From Pocillopora verrucosa (lineage: Eukaryota > Cnidaria > Anthozoa > Scleractinia > Pocilloporidae): DNA of 64,000 bases. Position 1 is the stretch's first letter. Every line of letters starts with the position of its first letter. Position numbers and translations under genes: made by a program. The stretch covers positions 23,885,436-23,949,435 of the forward strand of contig NC_089315.1 of assembly GCF_036669915.1 (NCBI RefSeq), given 5' to 3'. The notes beneath the pieces are model-generated. The model had not been told where the DNA came from. It saw only the letters and a list, made by a program, of their open reading frames with translations, and made no database searches. This document shows, piece by piece, positions 22,640 through 35,902 of the stretch.

Positions 22640-24387
22640 CTATCTCTCAAAAGGTAGAATACATTTACAGTTAAAAGTCTCGGACAATGCCTTCCTTATC
22701 TCGGAATTAAAAAAGCCGTATATGAATGGATTAAGTGCACTGTTGCAGTATAAAAGGATGATAGAGGAGTGTCTGACAAGACCCGGAACAGGTGAGATTG
22801 AATCTGTTAAGAGAATCACGACAAATGGTGTCCAGGAAATCAGAAAAGTACATGTGACAATGAGAAACGTTTTGAATATTTTGATCTCCCGTTTCAGTCG
22901 TGCTCTTTGACTAGTTTTCTTAGGTGCTCCTTCTGGACTCAGCGCGTTCTCCGTAAACGTCGAAACAGGAGCCAGCGATGTCTCTTGCACGTGTATTCTG
23001 GTCATATGAGCATGCGCAATGAGAAACACCTTCATATTCACGAATACGAGAAAAAATACCGGTAGAATATAAGCTATCACAAGTACAAAAACAGAGTACT
23101 CATATCGCAAACCCCAGATCGAACAGTTGACGCCGTTTTCCTTGGAAGCATGCGTGCCGTACGTGACGAAGCCGGCTAGTAGCAGCGCGCAAAACCAGGA
23201 CACTCCGATAATTTGCTTGACTCTGCTTTCGTTCATGCGTGACAGATAATTTAGTGGTGAAGTCACAGCCAAGTATCTGTCTCCGCTGACCACACACAAG
23301 TTGTATATGGAGGCGCTGCACAGAATAAAGTTCAGGAATAAATAGAGGTCGCAGGTGAATCGACCAAAAGTCCATCGACCTAGAGATCAAGTATACTGAA
23401 GTAAATAAAAGAACACAGGTTTGTCTCCTAACTATTAAAAAAAATTAATGAAAGTAGACGTATTTACCGTCTAACCAGCTCTTGCTTGTTTCTGACCCAT
23501 CTACCTCCTCCTTCCTCCCCCTCTCCCTCCCTCCCCCCTGCTTCAAGAACATTTGTCAAGTTTCCGATGACGGCTTAATCGTGTCTCCCATGTGGTGAGA
23601 GGTCAAGTCTCAAATCTGTTCAACATCATCTCGTTTTTCACGGCTTCCGTTTCTAGGCAAAAATCATACTAGCAATGGGCGATGACTATGCGATAAGTGA
23701 AATTTCTTTGAGCGTTTGCAATTAGCAAACATAATTTCGATCAGCTTTGGCTCAACAAATCGGTGGATCGATTTATCATTATCATCTTTTTCTTCTATCA
23801 GTTAAGGCGAGCTTTCATCCCACGCTATTGTTGAACCCATTGTTTTTTCAAGATAGAGAAACGCTTTTTTGGACAGTCCGGCTTTGATTTACTTTAAAAA
23901 TTTTTCTCCGGCGAAGGGCGGAAGGACGGTAGCCAATTTGCATTATCAACCGTCTCAGTTGATGAAACCAGATTATCTTGCGTGAATATCCCCCGCTAAC
24001 ACAGCACCAGGGTTTCTTAGAAACCTACCTTCCTTCTCTTAAATTTGTGTTGTCTATTTTCGATTAAGTAAAATATTTACCTGTATTCTGATAACTAATG
24101 TGGTAGCCCAAACTTAGCGGCAAAACCAGCAAACCCGTGAGGAAATCAGAAAATGACATGCTAGCCACAAAGTACAGTGACGGGATCTGCATGCGCCGAC
24201 AAACCCAGACAAGTCGACATACCACAAGGTTACCAACTGTGGCAAGGCATATGACCATGACGAGGAAACTCGCTATGATGATAGTCATTGGACCCCAAGG
24301 TGAATGCGGCGCCAGTTCATTCCTCGCGATTGTCTTGCTGGAGTTTTCAGCACTAACGTGATTTTGAAGTTGTTGCAGGTTATCCAT
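22640..24387 (-). CDS. Rhodopsin-family (class A) orphan GPCR, copy B
   Basis: Exons 24081-24387 and 22640-23379 join in phase 1 to give 348 residues, the same length as copy A. By my reading 17 residues differ (about 95 percent identical). All class A landmarks remain: Asn53, Asp81, Cys112, DRY at 136-138, Cys188, SWTP at 284-287 and NPFIY at 319-323. Position 3.32 is again Asn119. Changes cluster in the N-terminal tail (residues 12-18), loop 3 (for example TENALSPEGAPKK) and the C-terminal tail (KCILPFER), regions that affect glycosylation, coupling and trafficking more than folding. Both copies look functional, so this is a recent pair that may have started to diverge. Confidence 0.9.
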
Positions 24388-27300
24388 GATTTCATCTGTG
24401 GTGAAAATTAAACCAGCAAAGAAGTGAGACGATAGTATCTAAAATGAGAAGGCAAACATCGAAGAAAAAAAGTTTGAGTCGGCCGTGAAGTGTGAACACC
24501 TGTAAGCCAATGGAAAGTCTGTGGAAGGATCAGCTGCCTGATGTTGTTATCAAAGTGCTTCGTAGGTGTCGATGAGATTTGTATTCCCTTAAATATTTTT
24601 AAATAGCTGCAACAAATACATCCATATCGGTCTCTTTGTTTGGTCGTCACCTTAGCTGGAGTGTGGGCCGAGTGTGACATCGAAACAGCTTAACCCAAAC
24701 ATAATTGCAAATCAGGAAATTTTGACTCAAACCCCTTGTTATGAACTTACCTAGTGTCGAAAATAAAATGAAGCTTTGGATTACGATGTCAAACGAAAAT
24801 GAAATGCTTTAAAATATCATCTTTCAATATTTCATCGTCAAAAAACCTTCTGTATAATGAACTTTTGACGTGAAGGTCTCTAGAGACACTATATTTATCG
24901 TTTCGTTCGACCCGAATGTTTGACTATGAACTTTAGTTAGAGGACTTTGGTAAGAGCATCTGCACTTGAGAAAGCTCTCCGCACTCGAAATGGCTCTCGT
25001 GTTAGACAAATATGCTGAGATGAAACATTAGGATAAAATAAATTTTTTAAAAGCAAACTACTCCAGGAGCAAATCTCGCTCATTTTTTAAAGGAAACTTC
25101 AATCTGTTGTGCATAGATTCTCCTACAAAGACAAAATCTAGCGTTACAGCTCGCAATAGTTTTGTGGATCAAATAGTTTCGATAAAACCTTACTGAAGAA
25201 TATAGGTCAGTGAAAATCTGGAAAAGGTGGAAGATCCTTGAAATTTTCCCATTACCCTCTTGGACCAATTCTTTAAATGGTAATGTAAGGTGAAAGCTAT
25301 GTCATCTGTGAGTGAATCATCAATTTCTTTTCAACGACTGAAAGAGGTTTTTCTTTTCGCAAACATGTTTTATTCGTTTTCCAACATATCAAAGTCAAGT
25401 GTTGGGATGGTTATGTAATAAATATTGTTGTTATGTAACAGCACACGGCATGCAGCATGTGGGGTCGAGAGATTCCAATGTCCAGAGCCCCGCTCTTTTT
25501 TTTTGCTGTTAAATCTAGTATTATAATGGAATCTTATCATAATGTAACTATTTACTCTGCAGGGAAATGTACACTACTCCTTAAAATTTTGAAAACAGCG
25601 TTTTCTTCCCAAAGGTTTGCTGTACACAGAGAAAAACGAATGAATCTTTTTTTGTTTACACGACGCTGAATAAATTCGAAATCACAACAATATTGCCGCT
25701 GTCATCCTCGAGCGTGCGCATAATTTGAGAAGTGATGTCAGTGCTGTTTCCTATCGCTCCGTTTATGAACTGGATTGTTGTGTTCGGTTTGTTTTAGCGA
25801 AGAAAAAAGATACGCGTTCACAAATTCACCCCGTTTGAGGAGTGCTCCAATTTGTTGAAATTTCATCCGAACTTGTGTGGACGAGAGACAAACGGGTACC
25901 CGTAACAAATAAAGTGGCGTTTTAAAGTTTTTCCGGCCTAGCAAAGATGGAGCATAAATTTCCACAGCGTATGAAGCATTCGTTCACTCACCCCAGCTTC
26001 CCTTTTCTTACCCGCCTTTGTTTCCTTCAAGGAATTTCTGTTTCAGTCTTGTGGTCATCATATCGCCCCTATCCTTTGGATCATGCCTAGTCTGCTATGA
26101 AATAGCAGATAAATCAATTATTTATCAGAAGATTCGCTCTAGACCTTTGCGCGTATTCAGTTTATTGCAGTTCAAGCTGAGGGTCCAAACTGTAATAAAC
26201 AGTCACCGAGTGTGGATAATGCAACCCACAGTTCAAAAAGTTCCTTATTTAAAGGAAGAGGTCTTAAATGAACGGATATTGAGCATTGCGTATTGCACAA
26301 TTGTCCGGTAGAATCTTCACGCACAATTTGAAAAATTAGTTGCGATTGTTGAATTTCCTTTCCCCCGTCTATTTAATGCAATCCCTTTTTACTTTCATTA
26401 GACATTTTCGTCGCTTCTCAGGAACTTATTTTAACAAATTATGTCTTCAATTTCACTGTTCTAACGAGTATAGATATAACATGGTTACGATGAAAAAAAT
26501 ATCGGAGATTGCGTTAGTAACTCTACATATAGTGAGCAAGGACAATCACATTGAGAGCGAGACGTAAGAAGCGCATATATGTCCACTTTAAATGTCTAAG
26601 ACAATTTCATAATGTACCTGGCTAGGGCTCTCTTTTTAATGCTTATTTACCGAAAGTTTCCCGTTACTATTACACTAGAGTACTGTTAATTATTGAGGAA
26701 TATCGGCCGGTAAGATATGACTTTCCAGCTGATTTCTTAACTTTAATTCCTTCCTGACATACCTAAGCTGCGTTTCACGACGTATTTCACTGTGGGAAAT
26801 GTACGCTAGACACGAAGGAAAAGGTGTTTACGAGTCTCTAATTACACATATTTTTAGACCTCCCTGAAAGCTTACACCTTTGGTGGTAAGACTAATGCCT
26901 ATTTATTAAGAGCACAAGGGCAGAAGCGATCATAATATTTCCTCTTCATGCGCACGGCTGCAGCAAAGCCTACGCAGTGGACACAAACAGATGTTGTGTG
27001 AAAACTATGATCAATTATTAAAATTAAAATCAGAGACAAAAGAAGGCCTATTTACTCTGACTCGGTAGGATCTTTAAAAGGATCAACAAAGTGCTGTCTA
27101 AATTTTAACGGGTGTTTGTGTTTTTTGGATATAAAAGCCATCAACCAGAGAATGAATCAAATTCACTCTCGCGCGTGCACAGAAACATGGAGTTGGTTTT
27201 CTAAAAATAGAAAAAAGATTTTTTTTCTTAACAACTTTAATATCTTTATGCTTCAAGGTGCGGAAGAGATTTTAAAATCGAAGGGAAATTATTCACTTTA

Positions 27301-30071
27301 TCTCATTAGGTCAGTATAGCTTTCAAACCAAAACTAAGAAAACTTATTTAATTCAATAAGGAAAGGTGAATTTTAGTGCTCAAGAGGCAAAGAACGAGAG
27401 AAATTATTTACATTTGAAATTAAACAACAATGTGATATTTAAAGTTTCAAGAGTACAAGCGCTTGCTTCAATTAGAATATTTATTTCATCTTGGTTGGCT
27501 GTTGTCTCAATATTTTTAATTAACCACACGTTGCTGTGTTTCTAAGAGGTGAACAAAGCCGCATAGAAATGGTAATCGGAAAGTTCACCTGCAATAAATA
27601 AAATAATTTTACAGTAGAGTGATTATTAATATAAACCGCACAAACGTAAGTGAAGGGCTGAATTAGAACGCTCCCTTTTTCAGTTCATGGACTGATAAAG
27701 ATGATCTTGCTTTCCATGTTTTTCTCTCCTCCTCTAAAGAATCTAAATTCGTATGCTAATTGTAAGATCTGCTTGCCTTCATCCATGTCCAATCAATAGA
27801 GCGTTTGAACGTCACAGGTAGATATATGGTGTGGATCACTTTCAACACGACAAATTTAAAACCTTGTTGCCTTGTGGATTATGAATGATATTTCATACAA
27901 AGGAGATCTGATCGGGGATTCTTACTATGCTGAAGTATAGATTGTTGCAAGCCTTAAATTGGATCATAGACTTTTCCTTCTACGAGCTAGATTTATCACA
28001 AGTTAATTTTGGTGTGCGATTGAAGGAAAAAAAAAAGACATCACCTCGAATCAAATTACACCCCAATTTTTTTTCATCCTATATTTAGCTTTCTGAACTG
28101 ATTTTGATATCTCGAGAAGATGTATATTGGATTATCGGTCAACTAACGGACGTAGTGAGGAGATGAGTAGGTTTTTCTCTTTTTGATTTTAATCTTTGGA
28201 AAAACAAAACAATCAAACTCGTTGGCATAAATGTATTAGAGAAGAGACATATTGGAGTATCTTAAATTATCTGAAGTGGACTAAAAAACAACAAATAAGA
28301 GCTAAATGTTTTCAAAAACAGGTGCAACAGAATGGAACACTTAATAACACGAAATTACTTTGAAAACAATGTAGCTTTTTTTCATTCTAGAATAGAACAA
28401 TAAGCCAGAAGCAATTTTAAAGCTCAAGAGAAGTGTAATGGGCTTGTTGAAAGGGCTCTAGACTTTCTACCGCGCATGGTCATGAAAATAACCTCTAACG
28501 AGCATGAATTGAATACATCCTCTCTGCCTGTCGAATCAAATCAAATTTCCTTTTCACCAAAAACTATTTAGTCTCTCGAAAATTACCGGAAGACAGGAAA
28601 AAACTCAACTGGTCTAAATTACACTGAAGTGTAACGATCGTTCAGTACATTCAGAATCTGTATGGATTGCAAATAATTTTTCAAGGAACCAAATTTACCT
28701 GCATACTCTAACGAACGTATGAATTAAAAACATGCTCAGAAACGGCGTTTGAAACGGTTTTGACGCAAAGTAAGGTTTTATCACGGTTTTCTCTGTATCT
28801 CCAATTTGGCCGCTATCTTCCAGTAATGAAGACATCTTCATTTTTCTCTTTAAAAATTTCACTCTCTTTCCCGACTTAAGAGTACTGAAGCCTGATACTT
28901 GCTCAAAACGTAAAACGATTCAAGTTAAATTCTTTGAAACCATTAAAAAAGTTGCTCAGAGTGTGTTAGAGTCAGAACAAAATGTAGTTAAGATTGGCCT
29001 GGCTGTTATTTATTTACTCGACATGGGTATCATTCAAGTAGCATCCAATTTGATTTTACCTTTAGAGGATAATAGTAATATTTACCTCTGAGTCAATCCA
29101 ATTTATTTTCGACGCAGGACGAATTGAATACTCAAAAACAGTGTTACACTTCGCAGGTTATCTCGGATGCGCTCTTAACGGTATGGACTTGTTGAAAGTG
29201 CTTCGTATCGCATGGAAAAAGGGTCAGTCGAGTTAAAAAAAATCCGTTAATGATACTATCAATCGGACAGAGTTGAATTGGACAAACTTTGTGTTCTCTG
29301 AAAAACTTACCGGTCCTGATCTGAAGGTTTGCGACTCCGCATCAGACAGATAAAAGTCAAATATACATTGACTCAGTCTGCGTTTAGCAAATTGACAAAT
29401 GTTTTGCTAAGTCTGCTGAGTCAGATAATATAAAAGGCTTTTTTTAGCGCAAAACCTCGTGATACGCCATTTAAGGAGTGCACCGGAAAATAAATGGTTA
29501 CCACCAAAACAAAAAGGTAGCTTTTAGATTAATTTGAATGAATCACTTTGACCTGTCAACAATCGACGTCTTTGCATCTGAAACAAAAGACCTTCGAATC
29601 CTACACAAGGCAAGTGTCAAAGGCCATACAAAATGTTAAAATCTTATTTTAGCTTTTAGTCCGAGTCGAAAAGCTTTTCCAGCACATATAAATAAGAGAG
29701 CAGAGACAAAAGCGAGATAAACCACAACGTAATTTCAAAGAAACGTGATTCGAGAAACTTCACCTACCTTGCGCATTGTTAACGTGTCATACCATGAGAA
29801 AATAATAATTTTCTCTTGATTACACCCAAGACAGGCGCACAAAGCAAAAATGAATATTCATATGCAGTGATTCAAAATCACTGCTTCTTAATATATTTCT
29901 TTCGACGGAAAATGCACGTTTCGCGCGAAGTTTTCTTTTCCCCGATATACTCCACCAGGTTTATCATATATATAGATAGAGATTTAATTCATAGAGGGCG
30001 ATTATTTTTTTGCGCTCTTACTTGCAATAAGCTATCATATTTGGGAAAGTTAATGGGCACCAGATAGCATA

Positions 30072-30206
30072 ATGTTGCCAGATCTTAATGAAAGATGAAA
30101 AAAAGAGAAGTACATCATATTCTATTCAAAGCCAAATTATTTTGCCAGATCTTAATTGAAACGAAAAAACAGAAATACACGATAATCTATTCATAGCCAA
30201 ATCTGG
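30072..30206. repeat. Two-copy tandem repeat, unit about 68 bp
   Basis: Two imperfect units starting TTGCCAGATCTTAAT and ending near CAAAGCCAAAT / CATAGCCAAAT. Confidence 0.55.
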
Positions 30207-30785
30207 CGCCAGGAAAATGTTCAAGAAATGCACGCAATGGCGAAAATTGCGCATTGGAGGAAATTGCCCCGTGGTAAACAGCAAGGATGGCATTTGTCAC
30301 ATTCGTGAAGTTGGCCTAAATCGTTGCATCTGGCAACATGGCGGACCTTCGTGAATTGAGTCAATTTCCTTAGTTTAGTGGTTTGATTCATGCCTTAATT
30401 AAGCATGATTACTTCATTACTTCTTTTGCTAAAATGTTGACCTCAAGCCTAATTTATAGGGAACTTTTCTCGAATCTTTTCCGCCCTCTTTTTGTTTTTA
30501 AGCGGGTTTTTCCTTAGATCGCAATGTTTCAGATATGCCCCAACTGTTCGCACCACGAAAGCAAGGAAAGAGAAGAAGATAAAAAAAATTAAATACTAGT
30601 AGCTTGCACAGGCCATGATCACCTTACAAACTTTTAGACTTTCACTCTCAAATGAACCGGTTGTAGAGAAAGTTCCTATTTTCTTTTCCAGCAAAAAATC
30701 CATTTTTCTCTGCTTTGGTGCGTTTCTTTAACCTTTTTTGCAAGCAGAAAGCTTTTTTGCTGACCCTTTTATAACTCAAAAAGCC

Positions 30786-30791
30786 TTTATT
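30786..30791 (-). terminator. Candidate poly(A) signal for CC2D2A
   Basis: AATAAA on the minus strand about 260 bp after the stop codon at 31049-31051. No closer perfect signal was seen. Confidence 0.35.
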
Positions 30792-31048
30792 GTCGTTATT
30801 TTCATATAAAATCTTTTTTCCAGTATAAATGAAGGACAGAACTTAACCTGTTGGTGAAAAGGTTACGTAACAGTGTTCGAAGAGCAGCAGGCCACAGAAG
30901 GAAAAATAAATAACTATTTACAATGACCTCAACTACAGTGTACAAAGCCTGATACAATGCGAGCCTTCCTGAATAGTTTTTTTAAAAAGGAATTTCTCTC
31001 AGCCACTCCCGAGGCGGCCAGGAAGAGGAACAAGGTGCGTGGCCACGT

Positions 31049-34000
31049 TTAATAACCAGCTTTTCTTCTTAAGGTTCCCACATAAATCCACAGCGAAAAC
31101 ACCCCCTGGGGGTAGGGGTGAATGTGTACAGCCAAAGCGAATTCTACATCCGGGTCCTCTATTGAGTGCACGCCAGTGCTGAACACCGCTTCCGATACCG
31201 GAGGCATGTCGGTAAAGGACATGTTGATGGGAAAGCCAGACAACTGAATGGAATCAAAACACTTGAGTCAATACAGTGATAATTACAAACGCCATGTGGC
31301 TGCAGTTGGTTAACTAACCCTGACACGCACAATATTGGTTGAGTAATGATCATTGTTCCCTACGTCTGTCAAAAACTTGGTCAAGATAGCTTGATGTTAT
31401 CTTAAGACAACTGATAGGTTCGTCAATTCTCATCACCTTCTTTCCAGTTGACATATTCAAAGAGTGATCATGATCATGAACACAGTCAATTAATAACAAG
31501 TTAGGGTTAATGTTGGGTTAGGGGAGGGGTAGGGGGGCAGTTGCCCAGGTACTGATATTGATCCGGTACATGTACCTGGTTCACCTTAAAAGGCAAAGTA
31601 ACAGCGGGCTGCCTCTCGATGATTCTAATAAAGCTGGAGTGCCTTATCTTAACATAATTCTATCCTATTTTTAAACTCTGAGTTTACGCGAGGACGTTCA
31701 TTAAGATACCTAAGCCGACGCACCTTGTAAGAGGCGAGGATTTGGTCCAGCTCAGCCGCATGATTTACATTAGCAGTGTTACTGACACTCTGTTCCATGC
31801 TGAACACAAAAAAAACATACAACACTGTTAAAACAATTATAAATAATTCACCGAAGTGGATGTGAAAAGTAAATATGCGAGGTTAACATCTATCATTTTC
31901 ACCGACACCGAGGTTAATAACTGTTTTAGTATATACCACAGAGAGACCCAAAAATCAGTCATTTCTGCTAATATACTGAAAAGTGGTCGGGACTTATAAC
32001 CAAACGGTTTCTATTTTGTATACATTGAGGAAATACCCTAGCTTCTTCTGTTTCAAAACATAATATCTTCAACGTGCGCAGTGAACGCACCATTCACAAA
32101 CCCACAAGTGAAAAGTGTCATAGAAACCGGGTTCATCAACACTCGAAGAAAAAATTCGTATCTGCGCATGGTCATGTTATGAAACGGCTTTTTAAAAGTA
32201 ATAAATGGGAAGGATAGAGAAAAACGCTCGAAAACGGATGCGTTTCCAAATGAAGACGAACTGATTTGAAAACGCTCTCAAAAAAGTGGAGACATTTGAA
32301 AAGGCAGGCATATCGCTTTAGTGTGGACGGTCGAAAACGGAGCCTTTTCAAAACTACGACTTTGGATGACGTCAAAGCGTCGTGCAACCTCTTTTCCGGG
32401 CTTCTCGTCTAAAATTAAAACAAATATGCCGGACGAGCAAATATATTTTTGATATTATTGACCTGTTTAATCGCTCGTTCGGAACTTAATATTGCGTTAT
32501 TTACCCTTTCGCTGATAACTCTTCGAAGAGGAATATTTATTCTAAGAGCATTGGTTCTCTCCAATGGTTCGCAACGCAAGACTCAGGCAAGTAAGCCATA
32601 TCAAAGACTGAGAATATTTTGGATTCGAACAGGACGAACAGGCATGCGCAGATTAACGGGTACGTTACTTCAAGTCAAATATGCGTTTTGGAATGTTTTA
32701 GTGCGGACAGTCAAATACGCGATGAAAACGCTAGTGTGGATGCATAGAAAACGATGCGTTTATAATATGACGAAAACGGAGCGTTTTGAAAACGCATTAG
32801 TGTGGACGAGGTCTTAGATGAGGCAATAAGTTCATTGCTTTCGTAACGTGCAATAGCATAATTCTGCTGTATGTTAAATTAACTCCTTTTTACCTGGCTA
32901 AAAGACTCCTGAATGCTTGTGTACAATATCTGGCAAAGAAAGACGAATATCATTCCAAATCTAAACCTAGCATGATGTTTCTTTGGAGAATTCAATTACT
33001 GAGGTTAAGATAATAAGCTTCGAATAATTCCAATGAGAATATCTTTTACTTTTCCACATCTTGCTGGAAAAATAAATATATCATTCTATGTTTTCACACA
33101 CAATCCGAAAGAAAAATCTCCATAAGGCTGCCAAATGACGAGAAACAGAGGCTTTTAGACCAGTGGCTGCCAGTTGTCAGCTCCCACGCAAAAAATAACA
33201 CAGTGAAACATTTAACGCAGTCGTTACCTGTTCCATCGGGTGACAAAGCGAGGTCTCCAAGACATAATTTTCTCTCGCAACATCTTTTCAATCCTGAAAA
33301 ACGCGAAGAAAGAACGTAATCTAAATTATGTGTCATGATACCGTGTCGGCCATCATAGTGAAGACTACCTTCAGAATTTAATCGAAGAACGGTTTGCAAA
33401 TACATGTTCAAGTGTTTTTATTTCAGTCTTTTTTAAACGGATAGAGTACGTACTTTTCTTGAAGTCCAGTAACATACTCCTGGTCCACACGCTTGTAATC
33501 AAGGATTTCCCTCTGAGGAAGGAAACAAACACAACGATATTCTGCTTGATCAAATAAATAATCACGGGTAGTCCTCTGCTCAACGCTACCAACAAAAACA
33601 AAGACTATATTCTTTTAATTAACAACTGAGTTGAAAAGCGTCGTAAATTGGTCACCGTAAAGAGTTAAAAGGCTGGCGTTTCGAGCGTTAGCCCATCGTT
33701 AATCGCTCTGACGAAGGGCTAACGCTCGAAACGTCAGCCTTTAGACTCTATATGGTGGCCAATTTACGTTTTCAGCTCAGTTGTTTCCACTAAACTACCT
33801 CTTATACTCTCCTACCAACGCAGCACCACAGTTTTTTTAGAAACTTACTCCCTTTATACATTCTTTTGTGATTAGTTGAAGTTTAGGTGAGCTAAAACTC
33901 GAGACATTGTTTTTTCCCTCTACCTCTCTAACAAAACTGTATACTGTATCAGTTGGGTTTCACTGGTATTCACTCCGCCCTCTGGTCTCTCAGAGTTTGT

Positions 34001-35902
34001 ATAAGTATCGAAGGTTACAGTAAGAGTGCTTTTTGATGAGTGAAGTTAAACCAAAATCCGAGTAATCACAAGAGCAAATCACAAAAAAGGGAAAAATATC
34101 TCAATATTGCCATGACAGCTGAGGTATAAAGAAGCGCATTACTTGAAGCACGGGAAAACACGAGTGACCCCGTCACGATGAGTTGTTTGAAATCTTGCGT
34201 TTGATTGGTTGAGAGAGTGGCGCCAGTTTTCTTGACCAATCAAACGCAAGAAGTAAAGAAAAACCATAGCAATCCAGAATTACTTCAACAGACAACTGCA
34301 AACTGCTCTTAAAATGTCCTCAAGAGGTTTCTACCTGGTTGCTTAGTAACCCCGGCCTTGGATACGACTTTGTAAAGAAAGGCTGCCACGAGTTGGTCTT
34401 TGTTAGGTCAAACATCAGTCGATACGGCTCTTCGGACACCTGGATATTAGCCCAGATCTAACAAAGGAAAAAATGAAACAAAATGAATTAAGAATCAGTT
34501 CTAGGATCTGATAAGCTAACAATTCACTTTCCGCCAGTACGTTAAAAAAGGGACGTTGCTATTATGAGCAATTTAGCTTCTATAAGACTTCGCTTTCCAA
34601 ATTGAAGCAGGAGACGATTCGAAGACACGTACAAGACTCATAGAAAGAGAAAACAAAAACATGAATCAGTACTCCACTAAAATGTAAGTGTTCTTCTGTG
34701 GTAAGTACAAGCAAACCGTGGAATTCCTTATTAAGTATAAGGAGTAACCTTATAAAATAACTCCCTTGTACTAGTAAACGTACATTTTCGTGATTAAAGA
34801 CACAACCAATGCTCTTTAACGGGCAATTTGTATCCTGTACATCGTATTTATGTCCCGTGTGAGCGTTCCACAACAGAGGGGATCCATCCAACGTCAGCAC
34901 ATAAGCCGTGGAGCCTGGAAAAGAGCTTAAGTTAAGAAATTGAGCCCACAGACAATTAAAGCGAACGCATGTTCAACAGATAAGAGGCATGACAATGGCT
35001 GTTGGTGTAGAAGACGGTTAAGGCTTATCCTAGGACAAAAGTAATACCAAGTTTTGATCACTTCTCCATCAAAGGCATATTTTAGGGCTAAAGTCTTGGG
35101 CTATTTCCTCGTCAAGTAGTGTGAGAAAATTGCAGGAAACTAAAACAAAACCAGAAAAAATTTTATGCAAAGCCATAAACTAAGTCAAATATTAGCACCA
35201 ATCGATCCGTTATATTCGCTAGGTCCTTTTTGAAAAACCCGGTCCATAGTGATATTTTAGTGATCTATTGTATACAAACCTTCAGGTATTCCTCTTCCGA
35301 GAACAACGTAAGCTCTCATGCCAATATGTAAGAAATAATTACAGAGTAGGACAGCATGTTCCTCCTCGTCCCCTGCCAACATTCGAAGAAATTCCTACCA
35401 CAAATTAAAGAGAAAAGACACCTTTTTATTCTGGCTGCCATTACCTACAGCTGGTTCCTTTTTAGGCGTTGTACCTACCTCGGATGTGGACCAGATATCG
35501 CAAAGATCCGGAAACGCAGCAGAGTCAGATACAAAGGGAATCATGGAAACGAAACGAGCAATACGTTCCTGAAAACACAAAAGAGTTGCTAAAATTGGAG
35601 TCTTGTTCTTGCCACACTGAAAGCAACTTGTGCTCGGTTTTTGCGACAAAGATCTCCATAAGCGCGCTAGAAATTAGCTTATACACGCATTCTACGCTGT
35701 CGCGTGGCTACACTTGAAAGGTCGCTCTTTGTTCAACTTACATTTCCTACGTGAACAGCAATTTAAAAGGGAATTAAACAACATTTTATTTTACCCTCAC
35801 CATTTTGTACTGTGTTTCTTCAAGGAGCTCATCAGGGGGATTCTGCGATCTGATGTACCGGGTCAAAAACACTTTCTTGCCTGCCAGGTTAGTTGCCAGT
35901 GC
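31049..35902 (-). CDS. CC2D2A: CC2D2A exons 42-51 (transglutaminase-like C-terminal part)
   Basis: Exons: 35801-35902, 35479-35568, 35280-35394, 34784-34914, 34335-34457, 33454-33512, 33228-33293, 32894-32929, 31724-31799, 31049-31243. Exons 43-46 encode the CEP76/CC2D2A transglutaminase-like fold: [53 protein letters not shown] and [15 protein letters not shown]. The family is thought to be non-catalytic. Exon 51 holds the conserved end, [19 protein letters not shown], and the stop TAA at 31051-31049. Confidence 0.92.

Larger units (their letters stand above)
14245..24930. repeat. Segmental duplication, unit B
   Basis: This is the second copy of the block at 235-13790, directly repeated. 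It lacks the two transposons of unit A and so shows both empty target sites. It keeps DIS3L exons 5-7 (15428-16994), which unit A has lost. The similarity fades after about 24930 and begins near 14245. The 450-bp spacer between the units is not duplicated. Confidence 0.9.
24931..31048. other. Gene-free intergenic region, about 6.1 kb
   Basis: I found no convincing exon on either strand. Short open frames here (for example 26018-26311 and 29816-30067) lack codon-like composition and splice context. Contents are AT-rich spacer, a short tandem pair at 30072-30206, and TTTATT at 30786-30791, which reads AATAAA on the minus strand and may serve CC2D2A. Long-range regulatory DNA cannot be excluded. 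Confidence 0.5.

Noticed and set aside
32449-32817. 122-codon plus open frame in a CC2D2A intron
   Set aside because: It runs through the GAAAACG/AGTGTGGACG dispersed repeat and has no independent coding sign.
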